DNA of 6,094 nucleotides from Candidatus Elarobacter sp. (GTDB lineage: Bacteria > Vulcanimicrobiota > Vulcanimicrobiia > Vulcanimicrobiales > Vulcanimicrobiaceae). Shown piece by piece: positions 4,780-6,094 of this stretch. Made by a program: the position numbers and the translations under genes. The stretch covers positions 1-6,094 of the forward strand of contig JASLGJ010000506.1 of the NCBI GenBank assembly GCA_030150085.1. The letters run 5' to 3'. The notes under the pieces were generated by a model. It did not search any database, was not told where the DNA came from, and was given only the letters and a program-made list of their open reading frames with translations. The first letter of the stretch is position 1; every line of letters starts with the position of its first letter.

Positions 4780-6003
4780 TCAGTAGAGCAGATACTTCGC
4801 GCGCAGCTTGTCGAACGCGCGCAGGCCGGGCTTCCAGCTCGCGGCGATCGCGTCGGGCGACTCGCCCGCGAGCAGCGCCAGGCGAACCGTGTCGGTGCCC
4901 CAGTCGCGGTCCATGATCGCCTCGTGCGCGACGTGCAGTTTGCCCTGCGCGCGCGCGGCGGCCATCAGCTCGACCGCGGTGCGGACGCTGGGAAAGGCGT
5001 GCGGATCGCTCAGGTTCAGGTAGACCCCGGCCAGCGTCTTGCCTTGCCAGAAGCCCTTGCGCGGGACCCAGGTCTGCGGCTCGAAGCCGACCCCGGGAAT
5101 CGCGCGCGCGTTGAGCGCGCGCGCGTACGCGCCGGGATCGAAGCCGTAGCCGCCGGCGTACTCGAACGGGCGGTCCGTGCCGATCCCGTTGTTCACGCCC
5201 GCCTCGTCCACCAAGCCGGTTGCCAGGTACACCAGCGCGGTCGCGGCGTAGGGCATGTTGGGCGAGGTCGGGACCCAGCTCAGGCCGGTCTCGTTCCAGA
5301 GCATGTCGCGCGACCAGCCGCGCATCGGGATCACCCGCAGCGTGCAGCCGACGTGGAAGGCCTCGTTGATCAGGCGGGCCAGCTCGCCCACCGTCAGCCC
5401 GTGGCGCTCGGGGATCGGGTAGAGCCCGATGAACGACTTGAACTTGGGGTCGAGCACCGGCCCGTCGGTCGCCAGCCCGCCGATCGGGTTGGGCCGGTCG
5501 AGCACCCAGACTTCCTTACCGTACTGCGCGGCCGACTCCATCACGTAGGCCATGGTCGAAACGTAGGTGTAGGGCCGCGCGCCGACGTCCTGGATGTCGA
5601 ACAGCAGCACGTCGATGCCCTCGAGCATCTGCGCGCTGGGGTGGCGGGTCTTGCCGTACAGGCTGTGGACCGGCAGACCGGTCTTGTCGTCGACCGACGA
5701 GCCGACCGTCTCGCCCGCGCCGACCGTGCCGCGGATGCCGTGCTCGGGCCCGAACAGGGCCTTGACCGCGATCCGCGGGTTGGCGTGCACCGCGTCGACC
5801 AGCGGCGTGCCGTCGGAGAGCACTCCGCTTGCGTTGGTGACGATGCCGACCCCGCGCCCGCGCAGGTCGCGCCAGGTCTCGCGCACGAAGGCGTCGTCGC
5901 CCAGCGTGACGCGCGGCGTCTTGCCCTGCGCGCGCGCCCCGCGCGGCAGGGCAAGCGCGGCGGCCGCGGCGGCGCCGGCGAGGAACGAGCGGCGGTCGGT
6001 CAC
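4780..6003 (-). CDS. namZ: Tat-exported NamZ-type exo-beta-N-acetylmuramidase (DUF1343, GH171)
   Basis: A 407-residue protein of full family length. The N-terminus has a twin-arginine signal (DRRSFLAG, arginines 4-5; hydrophobic core 8-19; AxA cleavage site after A25), so it is probably exported folded. The DUF1343/NamZ motifs follow in order: TNASG (56-60), FGPEHGIRG (84-92), SLYG (114-117), DIQDVGARPYTY (136-147), LDRPNPIGG (168-176), ERHGLTVGELA (199-209), SPNMPYAAT (247-255) and NGIGTDRPFE (272-281). In the characterised Bacillus NamZ the family removes N-acetylmuramic acid from the non-reducing end of peptidoglycan fragments; E87 in GPEHG is the position I would expect to be catalytic. 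The GTG start is supported by GGAG 5 nt upstream and by the signal peptide beginning at once. Its first codon overlaps the preceding stop as GTGA, implying coupled translation. No other MurNAc-recycling gene is visible here. The family is firm; the exact substrate is inferred. Confidence 0.92.
   Translation of the reverse strand: MTDRRSFLAGAAAAAALALPRGARAQGKTPRVTLGDDAFVRETWRDLRGRGVGIVTNASGVLSDGTPLVDAVHANPRIAVKALFGPEHGIRGTVGAGETVGSSVDDKTGLPVHSLYGKTRHPSAQMLEGIDVLLFDIQDVGARPYTYVSTMAYVMESAAQYGKEVWVLDRPNPIGGLATDGPVLDPKFKSFIGLYPIPERHGLTVGELARLINEAFHVGCTLRVIPMRGWSRDMLWNETGLSWVPTSPNMPYAATALVYLATGLVDEAGVNNGIGTDRPFEYAGGYGFDPGAYARALNARAIPGVGFEPQTWVPRKGFWQGKTLAGVYLNLSDPHAFPSVRTAVELMAAARAQGKLHVAHEAIMDRDWGTDTVRLALLAGESPDAIAASWKPGLRAFDKLRAKYLLY
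5101..5125. repeat. Pure CG inverted repeat inside the NamZ gene
   Basis: Two 10-bp CGCGCGCGCG arms (5101-5110, 5116-5125) flank a 5-nt centre, forming a perfect self-complementary stem within codons for the peptide ARALNARA. It can be explained by GCG/CGC codon choice for Ala-Arg repeats in a GC-rich genome, though the structure could still hinder replication or transcription. Confidence 0.5.
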
Positions 6004-6094
6004 ACGAACTCCGGCTGGGCTTGGGGCGGAACCAGCCCCGCGCGCGCGGCGCGGGCGAAGAAGTCCTCGACCGCCGCGCGGCCCGCCTCGCCCA
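6000..6094 (-). CDS. mqnD: C-terminal fragment, probable MqnD (1,4-dihydroxy-6-naphthoate synthase)
   Basis: Only the last 30 residues and the stop are inside the window. They begin GEAGRAAVEDFFARAARAGL and end PQPEFV-like (VPPQAQPEFV). From memory, the C-terminus of Thermus thermophilus MqnD has the same shape and length: GEEGERAVARLFAEAEARGL followed by a Pro-rich tail ending LFV, giving about 14 identities in 30. MqnD converts cyclic de-hypoxanthinyl futalosine to 1,4-dihydroxy-6-naphthoate in the futalosine route to menaquinone. Its TGA overlaps the NamZ gene start by 4 bp, so the two are very likely in one transcript, although no functional link is known. The related MqnA family is an alternative, and a 30-residue tail cannot be decisive. 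Confidence 0.5.
   Translation of the reverse strand, partial: GEAGRAAVEDFFARAARAGLVPPQAQPEFV

Overview
The window is very GC-rich bacterial DNA (about 70% by eye). It carries six protein genes, two of them cut by the window edges, and every one is on the minus strand, so transcription runs from high to low coordinates. I saw no tRNA, rRNA, CRISPR array, transposase or phage gene. The phylum cannot be fixed from this piece. The high GC, the Tat-exported NamZ-type hydrolase and the probable MqnD end (futalosine route to menaquinone) fit a high-GC environmental lineage such as Eremiobacterota (WPS-2), Actinomycetota or Deinococcota. My weak preference for Eremiobacterota is only an impression.

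Right side (4780-6094): the last 30 residues of a gene that resembles the C-terminus of MqnD (1,4-dihydroxy-6-naphthoate synthase) overlap by 4 bp a complete gene for a Tat-signal DUF1343/NamZ-type exo-N-acetylmuramidase. The two are probably cotranscribed.

Middle (4265-4779): a 515-bp non-coding gap. It holds a cluster of CGACAAG direct and inverted repeats just after the NamZ gene, a 22-bp alternating purine-pyrimidine tract, a good sigma70-type promoter on the minus strand (TTGACA, 18-bp spacer, TACTGT) with a GACA-N2-TGTC palindrome in its spacer, and then a leader of roughly 250 nt. The leader starts with overlapping, partly mutually exclusive inverted repeats.

Left side (1-4264): a tight four-gene operon behind that promoter. 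In order of transcription it encodes a clavaminate-synthase-like (TauD/TfdA superfamily) Fe(II)/2-oxoglutarate dioxygenase, a small single-domain ChrR-like cupin, a 12-helix MFS transporter, and a large FAD/NAD(P)-binding flavoprotein (COG4529 / NAD_binding_9 type) that runs off the left edge. Two oxygenase-type enzymes, a small metal-binding cupin and an exporter-like permease, with intergenic gaps of 29, 2 and 47 bp, look like a compact pathway that oxidises a small, probably amino-acid-like molecule and moves it across the membrane. That function is inference. I do not recognise this four-gene set as a described pathway, and it is the most interesting thing in the window.
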